DNA from: Micrococcus sp.
Lineage (GTDB): Bacteria; Actinomycetota; Actinomycetes; Actinomycetales; Micrococcaceae
Reading direction: 5' to 3'
DNA length: 38,885 nt
Assembly (NCBI GenBank): GCA_029961105.1
Contig: JASBVO010000022.1
Coordinates: 1-38,885, forward strand
Of this stretch, positions 1-7,773 are shown one piece after another. The position numbers were made by a program, and so were the translations under genes. The notes beneath the pieces were generated by a model. The model was not told the origin of the DNA and made no database searches. It saw only the letters and a program-made list of their open reading frames with translations. Each line of letters begins with the position of its first letter. Position 1 is the first letter of the stretch.

Positions 1-1
1 G

Positions 2-41
2 GGGGTCAAGATTCACCCGCCGCTAAGGGGTCATCTTTCAC
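2..41. repeat. Two direct repeats at window edge, possible transposon end
   Basis: GGGGTCAAGATTCAC (2-16) and GGGGTCATCTTTCAC (27-41) are identical except for the central three bases and have a 25-bp period. Closely spaced internal repeats of this kind occur at the ends of IS21-family elements, so this may be the terminus of an insertion sequence lying to the left. That is inference from pattern only: no transposase is in the window and no target-site duplication can be seen. Confidence 0.35.
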
Positions 42-62
42 GCGTCGTCGACAGGAGGGGCC

Positions 63-455
63 TCAGGCCCAGAAATCGTCCGATAGGGCCGTGTTCTCGA
101 AGAACTCCCGGCACTCGACGACCTTCCCGTCCCGGACGACGAACACGGCCGCCGTCGCCTGGTCCAGGGTCTTCCCGTTCCTCTCGGCGTGGGCCTGGTG
201 GATTCCCACCGTGTGGTCCTCCCCTCCGACGATGTCCCGGACGGAGACGTTCAGGGAGCCCTGGGAACGCTCTCCCAGCTCGCGGAAGAATGCCAGGATG
301 GCCTCGCGCCCACGCTTGGTCCCGGAGAGCGGACCGTTTCCAGGGACGTACCAGACTGCGTCCTCGGCGAACAACGCGCCCAGTGTTTCCAGGTCCCCCG
401 CGCTGAAGGCCTCATACCCCCGCCGGACCGCGGCGGCGTTCTCTGCAGCTCCCAT
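63..455 (-). CDS. NTF2-like / SnoaL-type small protein
   Basis: A 130-residue protein with the pattern of the SnoaL/ketosteroid-isomerase-like NTF2 fold: an N-terminal helix with RRGYEAFSAGDLETL, then FAEDAVWYVPG, then GREAILAFFRELGE, and a strand-rich second half with VFVVRDGKVVECREFF. Members are small cone-shaped proteins that act as isomerases, hydrolases or ligand binders, and sequence alone rarely gives the substrate. No signal peptide is seen, so it should be cytoplasmic. The ATG at 455 is preferred because AGAGAGG lies 8 bases upstream; an in-frame GTG at 464 would add three residues. It stands alone, with a hairpin region behind it. The fold call is firm, the function unknown. Confidence 0.8.
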   Translation of the reverse strand: MGAAENAAAVRRGYEAFSAGDLETLGALFAEDAVWYVPGNGPLSGTKRGREAILAFFRELGERSQGSLNVSVRDIVGGEDHTVGIHQAHAERNGKTLDQATAAVFVVRDGKVVECREFFENTALSDDFWA

Positions 456-825
456 GTGAAACACCTCTCTGGCATCCGTGTCGTTCGTGGTGGGATGACG
501 TGAGGATATTGCCGGCCAGTGCGCCTGTCGAGGGCGGGCCCCCGCACGTGTGAAGGCGCCTGGCCCCGGCTCGGCTGCGGTCCTGGCCCACTTCCTTAAA
601 CGAGTCAGGAGGCGGTTGCGCTCGGCAACCGCCTCCTGGAGGACCGAGGATCGGCGGGCCCGTATCCCCCCGGGCTTGTTCCGCCGTTCCCGTCCGTGTG
701 CACCGTCTCACTGGGCTCCTTCAGGTTAACGGCGTCCCCGGGCCGGCGACCAGTGGACCAATGTCCAGATTCCGAGGCACCGAACCGGCACCTTCGGCCA
801 GCTCGGGGGGGGTTAGTCTCGCAGT
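456..825. other. Intergenic stretch without a gene
   Basis: About 370 bases between the NTF2-like gene and the 3' end of the membrane hydrolase gene. The only clear structure is the perfect 14-bp hairpin at 606-638. Short open frames on both strands here have no recognisable family pattern and no convincing ribosome binding site. No promoter with both hexamers was found. Confidence 0.5.
606..638 (-). terminator. Perfect 14-bp hairpin, probable terminator
   Basis: CAGGAGGCGGTTGC (606-619) pairs perfectly with GCAACCGCCTCCTG (625-638) around a 5-base loop. On the minus strand it follows the membrane hydrolase gene by about 190 bases and is followed by a weakly T-containing stretch (ACTCGTTTAAGG). 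It could end the minus-strand transcript from the two-component operon; the lack of a T-run is common in actinobacteria. It could equally be a structured RNA element. Confidence 0.5.
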
Positions 826-3321
826 TCAGTCCCGGCCGAGACGCCCGACCAGCGCCTCCAGTGCCTGCGCGTAGGCCCTGGACTCGAGGTAGCCCTGGTG
901 GGTGGCCACGGTGAACTGGTAGGCGCCCCGGACGAACTCCTCGGCCTGCACGTCCATGCCCGCGGCGGACCCGGGGGTGTCGGGCGCGCCGGCCGGCCCG
1001 TAGCGCACGGTGAAGCCCAGCGGATCGCTGGGCCGGTGCAGGTTGGTCCACCGGTCCTGCACGATCCACCACAGCGAATCCGGGGCCTGCAGGTGCGCCG
1101 CAGCCCGGGGCAGCCAACCGCTGCCCCGCTCCTGGGCGACTTCGGCGGCCAGTTCCGGCGGCCAGGGGTCACGACCACCGGCCGAGGGGGGTGGGGCGGG
1201 GATGGTCGAGAGCACCTGCGGACCCAGCACCTGGGGGAAGAACCGGGCGAAGTACCGGCGCAGCTGGGAGCCGTAGCTCAGCAGGCCGATGCACCGCAGC
1301 CGCTCAGCGGCCATGCCGCGGGCGGAGAGGTGGAACAGCACGCAGACGGCCAGCACCGCGCCGATGGAGTGTGCGGCGAGGACCACGCGGCGCATCCCGT
1401 CCGCGTGCAGCTGCAGCCATTCCTCGACCCGGTCGGCGACCTCCGGCACCACCCGTTCCGAGTAGCACGGCGGCCCGAAGGGGTGGGCCTGGGTGGGCAG
1501 GAAGCACATCAGGTCCCACAGCAGTCCGGCGGGCCGGCTCTGGCCCCGGGCGGACAGGATCGCGATGGCCGCCACCAGCACCACGCCGGTCCACAGTCCC
1601 ACCGTCCCGGCTCCCCGGACCGCGGGCCACCAGCCCTGAAGCCCCGGCCAGTCGAGCAGCCACGCCCCGCTCAGCACGACGGAGACCGCCAAGCCCACCA
1701 GGACCGCGACCGCCAGCCACGCCGTGGACACCTCCGCGCGGCGCAGCAGCGAGGCGACGCGCCGCGCAGTCCAGACGGCCCGCGCCGCGGTACCGATCAC
1801 GGCAGCCTCGGCCCAGGGGCCGGCGTCGGCCACCAGGCGCTCCCGGACCTCCGAGCGCTCCCGCGCCGCCTCGCTCTGCCCCGCCCGCCAGGCCAGGCCC
1901 AACTGCACCATCAGCCCGGCCAGGGCGGCCCCGGTGAGCAGGGTGAAGCCCGAGGCGAACAACAGGTGGACCACCGGGGGCTCGATGTTCCCGAGCGCCC
2001 AGCCGGCGAGGATCACCGTGGAGAAGGACAGCAGCAAGGCGAAGCCCACCGACAGGGACGCGAAGACGAACGGCCCGCGGCCCCTCCAGGCGACGGAATC
2101 GCGGTCCTCCGGGGCCACGCCGCCCGGGGACCGCACCAGCAGGACCACCAGCAGGACGGTCAGGACCAGGGCCATCAGCACGGTGGCCAGTCCCCCGCCG
2201 CGGTTGCCGGCCAGCGCGGGATCGTCCGCGGCGAGTCCGACCGGGCCGGGGTGACCGACCCGGCGTGGGTCCGCCAGCGCACAGCCCATCGCGGCCAGGA
2301 CCACGGCGGCCCCGGCGACGAGCAGCACCCGGTGACCGGCCGGGACGCGGGTGCGCGGATCGTGGGCCTGGGAGCGCAGGATGCGGACCCCGACGACGGC
2401 GCTCACCGACAGCCCCACGGCCAGCAGTGTGATCCACGCGGACTCCATCGCGCCGTAGGGCCGCGGGCCGTCGGCCACCAGCGCGTCCACCCGGGCCAGG
2501 GCCACGATCGACCCGATCCAGGCGAGGGCACCGGCCACGTGCAGCAGGCCCAACAGCCGCATTCCCGCACCGACCCGCCACAGGTCGCGGCGGCCCAGGA
2601 CATGGCCGGGCGGGTGCCGGTCTCCGGACGGCCCGGCGGTGGCCTCCTCATCCGCCGGTGCCGGCCTCGCTCCCTGCGGACCGGGCAGGTACCGGGTGCG
2701 CGCCACGGTGGACAGCAGCACGACGACGCACAGGGCCAGCACCGGCAGCATCGTCAGCAGGACCGTCCGGGCGCCGGCCGGCCAGCCGTCCAGTGCGTCG
2801 CGGACGAACCCGCCGCGCCCGACGGCGGCCATGTCCAGGGCGACCGTGGCCGCGGTGCTGACGAACAGCAGGGTCAGGGCCAGGCCGAGCAGCCTGACGG
2901 TGCCGGCCTGGCGTCCCTCGCCGATGACCTCGGACAGGGTGCCCCGGCCGGAGGCGGGCGGACCCGCACCGGTGGGGGCCGGCGTCGGGCCCTTCCCCAG
3001 CTGGTGGCGGGACCAGTACGCGGTGTTGGCCAGGCCGAAGGGTGCCAGGGTGAACCAGAGGACGCGAACCAGGCTGTCCCCCAGCCTGCCCAGTGCCGGG
3101 AACCCGGTGAACCGGGCCAGCCGGCCCCAGGAGTAGGCCTCGACCCGGTGGCCGGCGTCCGAGGCGCGGTCGATGGAGAACCCGGCCAGCTGGTCACCAC
3201 GAGTGCGTTGGACGTCGGCAGGGATGGCCCGGAGGATCAGGTGCGAAGGGGTGTTCCGCACCCCGTGGATCCGCAGTTCCAGCAGGCCGGGGTCGAGGGA
3301 CGGCATGGACCCATCGTCCAT
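826..3321 (-). CDS. Polytopic membrane protein with alpha/beta-hydrolase motif
   Basis: An 831-residue protein. The N-terminus has ELRIHGVRNTP and VEAYSWGRLARFTG, a signature I associate with a family of uncharacterised actinobacterial membrane proteins. The middle holds many hydrophobic segments (roughly 8 to 12 helices) separated by charged loops. The C-terminal part carries VVLAAHSIGAVLAV, a lipase-like nucleophile elbow with Ser652 (A-H-S-x-G rather than G-x-S-x-G). It lies 34 bases behind the sensor kinase gene, so it is probably the third gene of that operon and may act in the envelope response. The start is uncertain: ATG 3321 abuts a GAGG, ATG 3306 has it 15 bases away, and the conserved region begins just after both. 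Substrate unknown; a lipid or ester hydrolase is inference. Confidence 0.7.
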   Translation of the reverse strand: MDDGSMPSLDPGLLELRIHGVRNTPSHLILRAIPADVQRTRGDQLAGFSIDRASDAGHRVEAYSWGRLARFTGFPALGRLGDSLVRVLWFTLAPFGLANTAYWSRHQLGKGPTPAPTGAGPPASGRGTLSEVIGEGRQAGTVRLLGLALTLLFVSTAATVALDMAAVGRGGFVRDALDGWPAGARTVLLTMLPVLALCVVVLLSTVARTRYLPGPQGARPAPADEEATAGPSGDRHPPGHVLGRRDLWRVGAGMRLLGLLHVAGALAWIGSIVALARVDALVADGPRPYGAMESAWITLLAVGLSVSAVVGVRILRSQAHDPRTRVPAGHRVLLVAGAAVVLAAMGCALADPRRVGHPGPVGLAADDPALAGNRGGGLATVLMALVLTVLLVVLLVRSPGGVAPEDRDSVAWRGRGPFVFASLSVGFALLLSFSTVILAGWALGNIEPPVVHLLFASGFTLLTGAALAGLMVQLGLAWRAGQSEAARERSEVRERLVADAGPWAEAAVIGTAARAVWTARRVASLLRRAEVSTAWLAVAVLVGLAVSVVLSGAWLLDWPGLQGWWPAVRGAGTVGLWTGVVLVAAIAILSARGQSRPAGLLWDLMCFLPTQAHPFGPPCYSERVVPEVADRVEEWLQLHADGMRRVVLAAHSIGAVLAVCVLFHLSARGMAAERLRCIGLLSYGSQLRRYFARFFPQVLGPQVLSTIPAPPPSAGGRDPWPPELAAEVAQERGSGWLPRAAAHLQAPDSLWWIVQDRWTNLHRPSDPLGFTVRYGPAGAPDTPGSAAGMDVQAEEFVRGAYQFTVATHQGYLESRAYAQALEALVGRLGRD

Positions 3322-3355
3322 CCTCGGCCGGTGAAGGGGAACGGCCGTCGGTCGG

Positions 3356-4513
3356 CTACCGGCGGGGCATCCGGACGGTGAACTCGGCACCCCGCCCGGG
3401 TCCGGAGCTGGCCGCGGTGAGGGTGCCCCCCTGCGCCTCGACCAGGGCCTTGCTGATGGCCAGTCCCAGTCCCGATCCGCCGGGCTTGCCCTCGCGCCCC
3501 TCCCCGACGCGGTAGAAGCGCATGAAGATCCGGGACAGGTCCTCGGCGTCGATGCCCTCGCCGGTGTCCGACACGGTGAAGGACACCTCGTGCGTGCCTT
3601 CCGCCACGCTCACCGTCACCCGGCCGCCGGGAGGGGTATGGCGCACGGCGTTGTCCACCAGGTTGCTGAGGACCTGGTCCATCCGGCGCCGGTCCACCAT
3701 CACGTCGGCCACCGCGCCGCCCGGAACCTGGGCCCTCAGCTCCACCTGCCGGGACCGGGCGGTCGGCTCCGCCGCGGCGATGGTGTCGATGACCAGGTCT
3801 GCCGGGTCGTGGTGGCCGAGCCGCAGGTGCAGCATCCCCTCCTCGGCCTGGGTCAGGGCCCTCATGTCCTTGGCGAGGTGTTCCAGGCGGGCGATCTGAG
3901 CCGACAGGATGGCCGCAGAGTCCTGGTTCCGGGGCACGATCCCGTCCTCGATTCCCTCCAGGTGCCCCTTCAGGCTGGCCAGGGGCGTCCTCATCTCATG
4001 AGCCAGGTCGGCCAGCATCTGGCGCCGGGTCTGGTCCACCGCCTCGAGCTTGGCGGCCATGTCGTTGAAGGAATCGACCAGGGCGTCGAACTCGGATCCC
4101 AACGTCGACGGTGCCAGGCGGATGACGAACTCGCCGGAGGCGATCCGGTTCGCGGCCTCGCCCACCTGCGAGACCGAATGCCGGATCTGGCGGCTCACGA
4201 GGACGCTCACGACGACGGCGAAGACCAGAGCGGTCAGCCCGCCGACCGTCATGGCGAGCAGGCTCACCTCGCGGAAGGCGTTGTCCAGGTCCAAGACGGC
4301 CCGGATGCCCCGGCCGCGGTCCTCCCGGAGCAGTTCGTTGACGTACATCTGCGGTCCGATGAGCAGCGTCGTCACCGCCATCACGGCCAACCCGACGACC
4401 AGCACCAGCAGCTGGACGACGAGGAAGCGGGCCGTCAGCGAGGCACGGGGCGCCTCGGCGTCCCCGCTGTCCTGCTGTTCCCACAGATCGCCCTTGGAGG
4501 ACGGTGTGCTCAC
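3356..4513 (-). CDS. Sensor histidine kinase (HAMP, HisKA, HATPase)
   Basis: A 385-residue membrane kinase. Helices lie at about residues 29-51 and 83-106, flanking a short extracytoplasmic loop of roughly 30 residues. A HAMP linker follows (about 107-160), then a HisKA domain with LADLAHEMRTPLASL (phospho-His172). The ATP-binding domain shows an N box around Asn284/Asn288, DTGEG at 316-320 and GSGLGL at 346-351. All catalytic motifs are present, so it should be active. The small sensor loop suggests it senses the membrane or envelope rather than a large ligand; the signal is unknown. The GTG start overlaps the response regulator stop by 4 bp (GTGA), so the two are translationally coupled. 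The layout is BaeS-like, but orthology cannot be fixed from sequence alone. Confidence 0.93.
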   Translation of the reverse strand: MSTPSSKGDLWEQQDSGDAEAPRASLTARFLVVQLLVLVVGLAVMAVTTLLIGPQMYVNELLREDRGRGIRAVLDLDNAFREVSLLAMTVGGLTALVFAVVVSVLVSRQIRHSVSQVGEAANRIASGEFVIRLAPSTLGSEFDALVDSFNDMAAKLEAVDQTRRQMLADLAHEMRTPLASLKGHLEGIEDGIVPRNQDSAAILSAQIARLEHLAKDMRALTQAEEGMLHLRLGHHDPADLVIDTIAAAEPTARSRQVELRAQVPGGAVADVMVDRRRMDQVLSNLVDNAVRHTPPGGRVTVSVAEGTHEVSFTVSDTGEGIDAEDLSRIFMRFYRVGEGREGKPGGSGLGLAISKALVEAQGGTLTAASSGPGRGAEFTVRMPRR

Positions 4514-5235
4514 GTGCCTGTCACCATCCGGTAGCCGATGCCCCGTACCGTGTGGATGTACCGAGGGTTGGCCGCGTCCTCGCCGAGCTTCCTGCGCACC
4601 CGGGCCAGATGGACGTCCACGAGGTGGTCGTCGGTGGTCACCGACTCACCCCACACGATCTCCAGCAGACGGCGCCGGCTCAGCACCCGGTCCGGTGACG
4701 CGGCGAGGCAGGCCAGCAGGTCGAACTCCGTCTTGGTCAGCGTGATGGACGCTCCAGCCAGGCGGACCTGCCGCGACCCCTCGTCCACCACCAGCTCGCC
4801 CACCTCATGCACGCTGTCGACCGGCTCGTCCGCCGGCTGGTGGGCCGGCGCCGGGACGGTGCGGGCCCGGCGCATCATGGCCTGGACCCGGGCGACAAGC
4901 TCGCGGGGGCTGAAGGGCTTGGTCACGTAGTCGTCCGCGCCCAGGGACAGGCCCACGATCTTGTCCACCTCGTCGTCCCGGGCGGTGAGCATCAGCACGT
5001 GGCACCGGGAGAACGCCCGGACCTGGCGGCAGACCTCGAAGCCGTCGATGCCCGGTAGCCCGATGTCCAGCACGAGGACGTCCGGGCCGAACTCCCGCAC
5101 CGCGACCACGGCCTCGGACCCGGCGTGGCAGACCTGCACCTGGAAGCCGGAATTCTGCAGGTAGTCCCGGACCAGGCGGGCCAGGTCCCGCTCGTCCTCG
5201 ACCACCAGTACCCGTCCCACCGACGCGTCAGTCAT
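4510..5235 (-). CDS. OmpR-family response regulator
   Basis: A 241-residue regulator. The receiver domain has the acidic pair Glu12/Asp13, phospho-acceptor Asp57 in LVLDIGLPG, Thr84 and Lys106 in YVTKPFSPREL. A winged-helix DNA-binding domain covers about residues 145-240 and ends with RYIHTVRGIGYRMV, typical of the OmpR/PhoB class. ATG 5235 is chosen because GAGGAGG lies 5 bases upstream and the fold starts here; an upstream in-frame start would add 19 residues of unlikely sequence. It is the first gene of a minus-strand operon with the kinase. Two near-identical 12-bp repeats just upstream (5278-5309) may be its own binding site. Target genes are not known, though the neighbouring DUF418 and hydrolase genes are candidates. 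Confidence 0.95.
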   Translation of the reverse strand: MTDASVGRVLVVEDERDLARLVRDYLQNSGFQVQVCHAGSEAVVAVREFGPDVLVLDIGLPGIDGFEVCRQVRAFSRCHVLMLTARDDEVDKIVGLSLGADDYVTKPFSPRELVARVQAMMRRARTVPAPAHQPADEPVDSVHEVGELVVDEGSRQVRLAGASITLTKTEFDLLACLAASPDRVLSRRRLLEIVWGESVTTDDHLVDVHLARVRRKLGEDAANPRYIHTVRGIGYRMVTGT

Positions 5236-5277
5236 GGTGCCTCCTCGGCGCATGCCGGTCATCCTGCCGTCTGACCG

Positions 5278-5309
5278 CGGGATACGGACCACGCGTCCGG
5301 GATATGGAC
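5278..5309 (-). promoter_or_regulatory. 12-bp direct repeats upstream of response regulator
   Basis: CGGGATACGGAC (5278-5289) and CGGGATATGGAC (5298-5309) differ at one base and have a 20-bp period, about two helical turns. They lie 43-74 bases upstream of the regulator's ATG. OmpR-class regulators bind tandem direct repeats, so this is a plausible autoregulatory site. The binding protein is inferred; only the repeats are seen. Confidence 0.4.
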
Positions 5310-5348
5310 GGCACCGACGTCACCGCCGGTGCGTGCAGCGCGGCGCTC

Positions 5349-6692
5349 TCATCCGTCCGTGGAAGAGGCCGGCGGCCTCTGGCTGGGCCTGCCGGTGGGC
5401 CCGCCGGTGGTCCCGCCCGTGGGGTCGGCGGTGGCGCCGTCGGCGGTTCCGGCGACGTTCCCACCCTGGACAACGCCGACGGTAGTGCCGATCGCCACCT
5501 GGCCGGATCCCCCAGCAGCGATCCTGATGCCATTGACCGCCCGGGAGACCATCGCCTCCAGGGGGCCGCGCCCCCTGGACCGCTGCCAGAACCAGGCGAA
5601 CAGGCCTGCCAGGCCCACGTGGATCACGAACCACAGCTCGGGGTCGTCGTAGTGCAGTTCCATGGCCAGGGCGGCCAGGTGGGCGGAGTACAGGGTGAGG
5701 GTCATGGCGCCCATGGCGGCCAGCGGCCGGAGCCACCGCCCCGCCCTGTCCGAGACCAGGAGGAACACGCCCAGCACCATCATCGCGGTGCCGAGGCTGG
5801 AGACCAGGGCCAGGGGCATGTTCGTGTGCGGGGTCGCGAGGGCGTACCACCATCCGGAGTCGGCGGGAACGAGCTCCGGGCCGTACACGATGGCCTCGTC
5901 CAGGGTCTCGATGGTCATGTCCGGGGTGTCCAGCAGGGCCTGGTAACCACCGAAGGCGTAGAACAGCAGGGACGAGACGAGGTTGGCCAGCACCGCCAGG
6001 GCCGCTCCCACACCGGCGATGATGGCCTGGACCCGGACACTGCGCAGGTTCAGCCGCCCGAGGCCGAGGCCGGCCAGGAGGAACGTCATGTACGGCAGTG
6101 CCGGGTAGGTGCCGGTCAGCAGCAGTTGCGAGACCACGGCGGCGGGTTCGGTGAAGACCTCCACCACGCCCGGATTCGACTCGCTCCACTCCGGCAGCAT
6201 CGGCCCCAGCTGCTGCATCAGGATCGGAGCGATGACGAGGAAGGCCGCGGCAGAGACGAACAGCGCACGGGGGCCCAGGGACAGGAATGGAATGGCCAGC
6301 AGGAAGAACATCGAGTAGTACAGCAGGATGCTGGTCTCCGGGTCCGCGGGCTGGATGATCGCGGCAAGGACCAGGGCCAGGACGCCGATCATGGCCGCGC
6401 GCACCGCCAGCCCCGCACGGTCCGCGGACACCTGGCGACCACTGTGGGGTTGACGCCCACCCGACGTCAGGGCCAGGCCGACGCCGGCCAGCAGGGCGAA
6501 CAGCGCCGCCGAGTCGCCGTAGAAGAGGGTGAAGGTCCAGGTGGGATCCCCGGTGTCCTCGCTGGAGAGGGGCAGGATGTGCACGGCCATCAGCCCGATC
6601 AGTGCCAGCCCCCGGGCGGCGTCGATGCCGATCAGGCGCTTCTTGCTCACCGGGACGATCCCTGCCGTCCGGCCGGAAGCGATATCGCTCAT
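5349..6692 (-). CDS. DUF418/HGSNAT-like polytopic membrane protein
   Basis: A 447-residue membrane protein. It begins with a basic stretch and LIGIDAARGLALIGLMAVHI, the signature first helix of DUF418/YeiB-like and heparan-alpha-glucosaminide acetyltransferase-like proteins, followed by about 9 to 10 more hydrophobic segments. It ends with LYSAHLAALAM and WFVIHVGLAGLFAWFWQRS, again typical of DUF418. Such proteins are thought to move acyl groups across membranes, but few have known substrates. The last 40 or so residues are a Gly/Thr/Pro-rich tail (TGGTTGGPTGRP) unlike the family core. ATG 6692 is preferred, with GGAGGAAG just upstream; a GTG at 6704 would add four residues. It lies between the M28 peptidases and the two-component genes, all on the same strand, and could belong to either group. 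Confidence 0.82.
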   Translation of the reverse strand: MSDIASGRTAGIVPVSKKRLIGIDAARGLALIGLMAVHILPLSSEDTGDPTWTFTLFYGDSAALFALLAGVGLALTSGGRQPHSGRQVSADRAGLAVRAAMIGVLALVLAAIIQPADPETSILLYYSMFFLLAIPFLSLGPRALFVSAAAFLVIAPILMQQLGPMLPEWSESNPGVVEVFTEPAAVVSQLLLTGTYPALPYMTFLLAGLGLGRLNLRSVRVQAIIAGVGAALAVLANLVSSLLFYAFGGYQALLDTPDMTIETLDEAIVYGPELVPADSGWWYALATPHTNMPLALVSSLGTAMMVLGVFLLVSDRAGRWLRPLAAMGAMTLTLYSAHLAALAMELHYDDPELWFVIHVGLAGLFAWFWQRSRGRGPLEAMVSRAVNGIRIAAGGSGQVAIGTTVGVVQGGNVAGTADGATADPTGGTTGGPTGRPSQRPPASSTDG

Positions 6693-6790
6693 GACTTCCT
6701 CCACTTCTCCTCATCCGTTTGCGGGACTCCCGCCCTCGCCTGCTGTGGCTCCAGCGTGACAGTGGCACGTTTCAGATGCCGGACGGAATG

Positions 6791-6807
6791 TTCAAGGTTT
6801 CGTCAAG
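6791..6807 (-). promoter_or_regulatory. Possible 11-bp-spaced direct repeats upstream of DUF418 gene
   Basis: TTCAAG (6791-6796) and GTCAAG (6802-6807) repeat with an 11-bp period, so the minus strand reads CTTGAC then CTTGAA about 100-115 bases upstream of the DUF418 start. Half-sites spaced by one helical turn are typical of OmpR-family binding, and such a regulator is encoded 1.5 kb away. The match is short and could be chance. Confidence 0.2.
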
Positions 6808-6808
6808 A

Positions 6809-7729
6809 TCACGAGGCCAGGCGGACCACGGCGTGCGTGATCGCGTCGGTCATGAGTCCCAGGACCTCGGGATGGACGTTGCCGAGGTCGTCCCCCGGCC
6901 GGTGATAATGGGGATCGCAGGGCTGTCTGGCCGTCCCGCCGAAGAGGCGGGCCTCCTTCGCGGTCTTGCGGTCGCTGTCACCGGTGTACAGCCCTCCTGC
7001 CGCAACGCCGGCCTTGACGAACGCGATCTGATCGGAGTCGTAGTCCCAGTCGGTGGGAATCCAGGGCTGGCCGCGGGAGTCGAAGTAGCCGGTGAAGACG
7101 TCCATGATCTCCGTGGATCCGGCCGGCACGGCGTGGATGGGGCCGGCGTCCCGGGCGTCGTAGACCCCGATGACCGGGTTCGGCGAGGCGATCATGTCGA
7201 AGTTCAGGTAGGCGCGGAGCCTGCGGAGTTCCTCGGGATCGTTCTTCCTCAGGTCCTTGACGTACCGGCGGGAGCCGTGAGATTTCGAGAATTCCTCGGC
7301 CCCCCACCAGGCAAACCGCACCGTACTGCCCAGGCCCGCGTGCCGGCTGATCGCCCCGGCCACCTCGAGCAGTGCCGCCACGCCCGAACCGTTGTCATTG
7401 ATCGCGGGGCTGCCCGGCACGCCGTCGAGGTGGGCACCGAGCATGACCACGTGGTCTGGGTGGCCGGAGGTGGTCTCCGCCAGGATGTTGAAGGTCTCGA
7501 TCGTCCGGCCGCGGTCCTTGACCGTGAAGTACTGGCGCTTGCTGCGGTAGCCGCACCCGGAGAGGTGCCCCTCGACGTAGCGGGCGGCCGCCTCATAGCC
7601 CGCGGTGCCGCAGGCACGGTCGCCGTGCTGGTCGGCCAGTGCCTGCAACTCCCGCAGGTGCTCGAAGGCCGGGGGGACGTCCCGGCGGGGGGCGGCGGGA
7701 CGTGGTCCTAGGAGCCAGCTCAGCTTCAT
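6809..7729 (-). CDS. M28 zinc aminopeptidase, second tandem copy, no membrane anchor
   Basis: A 306-residue M28 (aminopeptidase Y/S type) metallopeptidase. The expected two-zinc ligands are present: His100 in MLGAHLDGVPG, Asp112 in INDNGSG, Glu146 in WWGAEEF, Asp178 in LNFDMIASPNP and His276 in HYHRPGDDL, with Glu145 as general base. It is clearly paralogous to the upstream gene, sharing long blocks such as HLDGVPGSPAIND, but its N-terminus (MKLSWLLGPRPAAPRR) lacks the membrane helix and has no good signal peptide. It may therefore act in the cytoplasm unless exported by an unusual route. GAGGA lies 4 bases before ATG 7729. It follows its paralogue by 44 bases, so they are likely co-transcribed. 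Proposed role: removing residues from the N-terminus of the polymer made by the adjacent synthetase (inference). Confidence 0.9.
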   Translation of the reverse strand: MKLSWLLGPRPAAPRRDVPPAFEHLRELQALADQHGDRACGTAGYEAAARYVEGHLSGCGYRSKRQYFTVKDRGRTIETFNILAETTSGHPDHVVMLGAHLDGVPGSPAINDNGSGVAALLEVAGAISRHAGLGSTVRFAWWGAEEFSKSHGSRRYVKDLRKNDPEELRRLRAYLNFDMIASPNPVIGVYDARDAGPIHAVPAGSTEIMDVFTGYFDSRGQPWIPTDWDYDSDQIAFVKAGVAAGGLYTGDSDRKTAKEARLFGGTARQPCDPHYHRPGDDLGNVHPEVLGLMTDAITHAVVRLAS

Positions 7730-7773
7730 GGATTCCTCGCAGGTAGAAGTGCTTGTCGAGTGGGCCGGGATGG

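Noticed and set aside
898-3381. 827-residue plus-strand open frame opposite the membrane hydrolase
   Set aside because: Its translation is rich in Gly, Gln, His, Arg and Pro with no domain pattern. It mirrors the third-codon GC bias of the real minus-strand gene, which has recognisable motifs and membrane helices.
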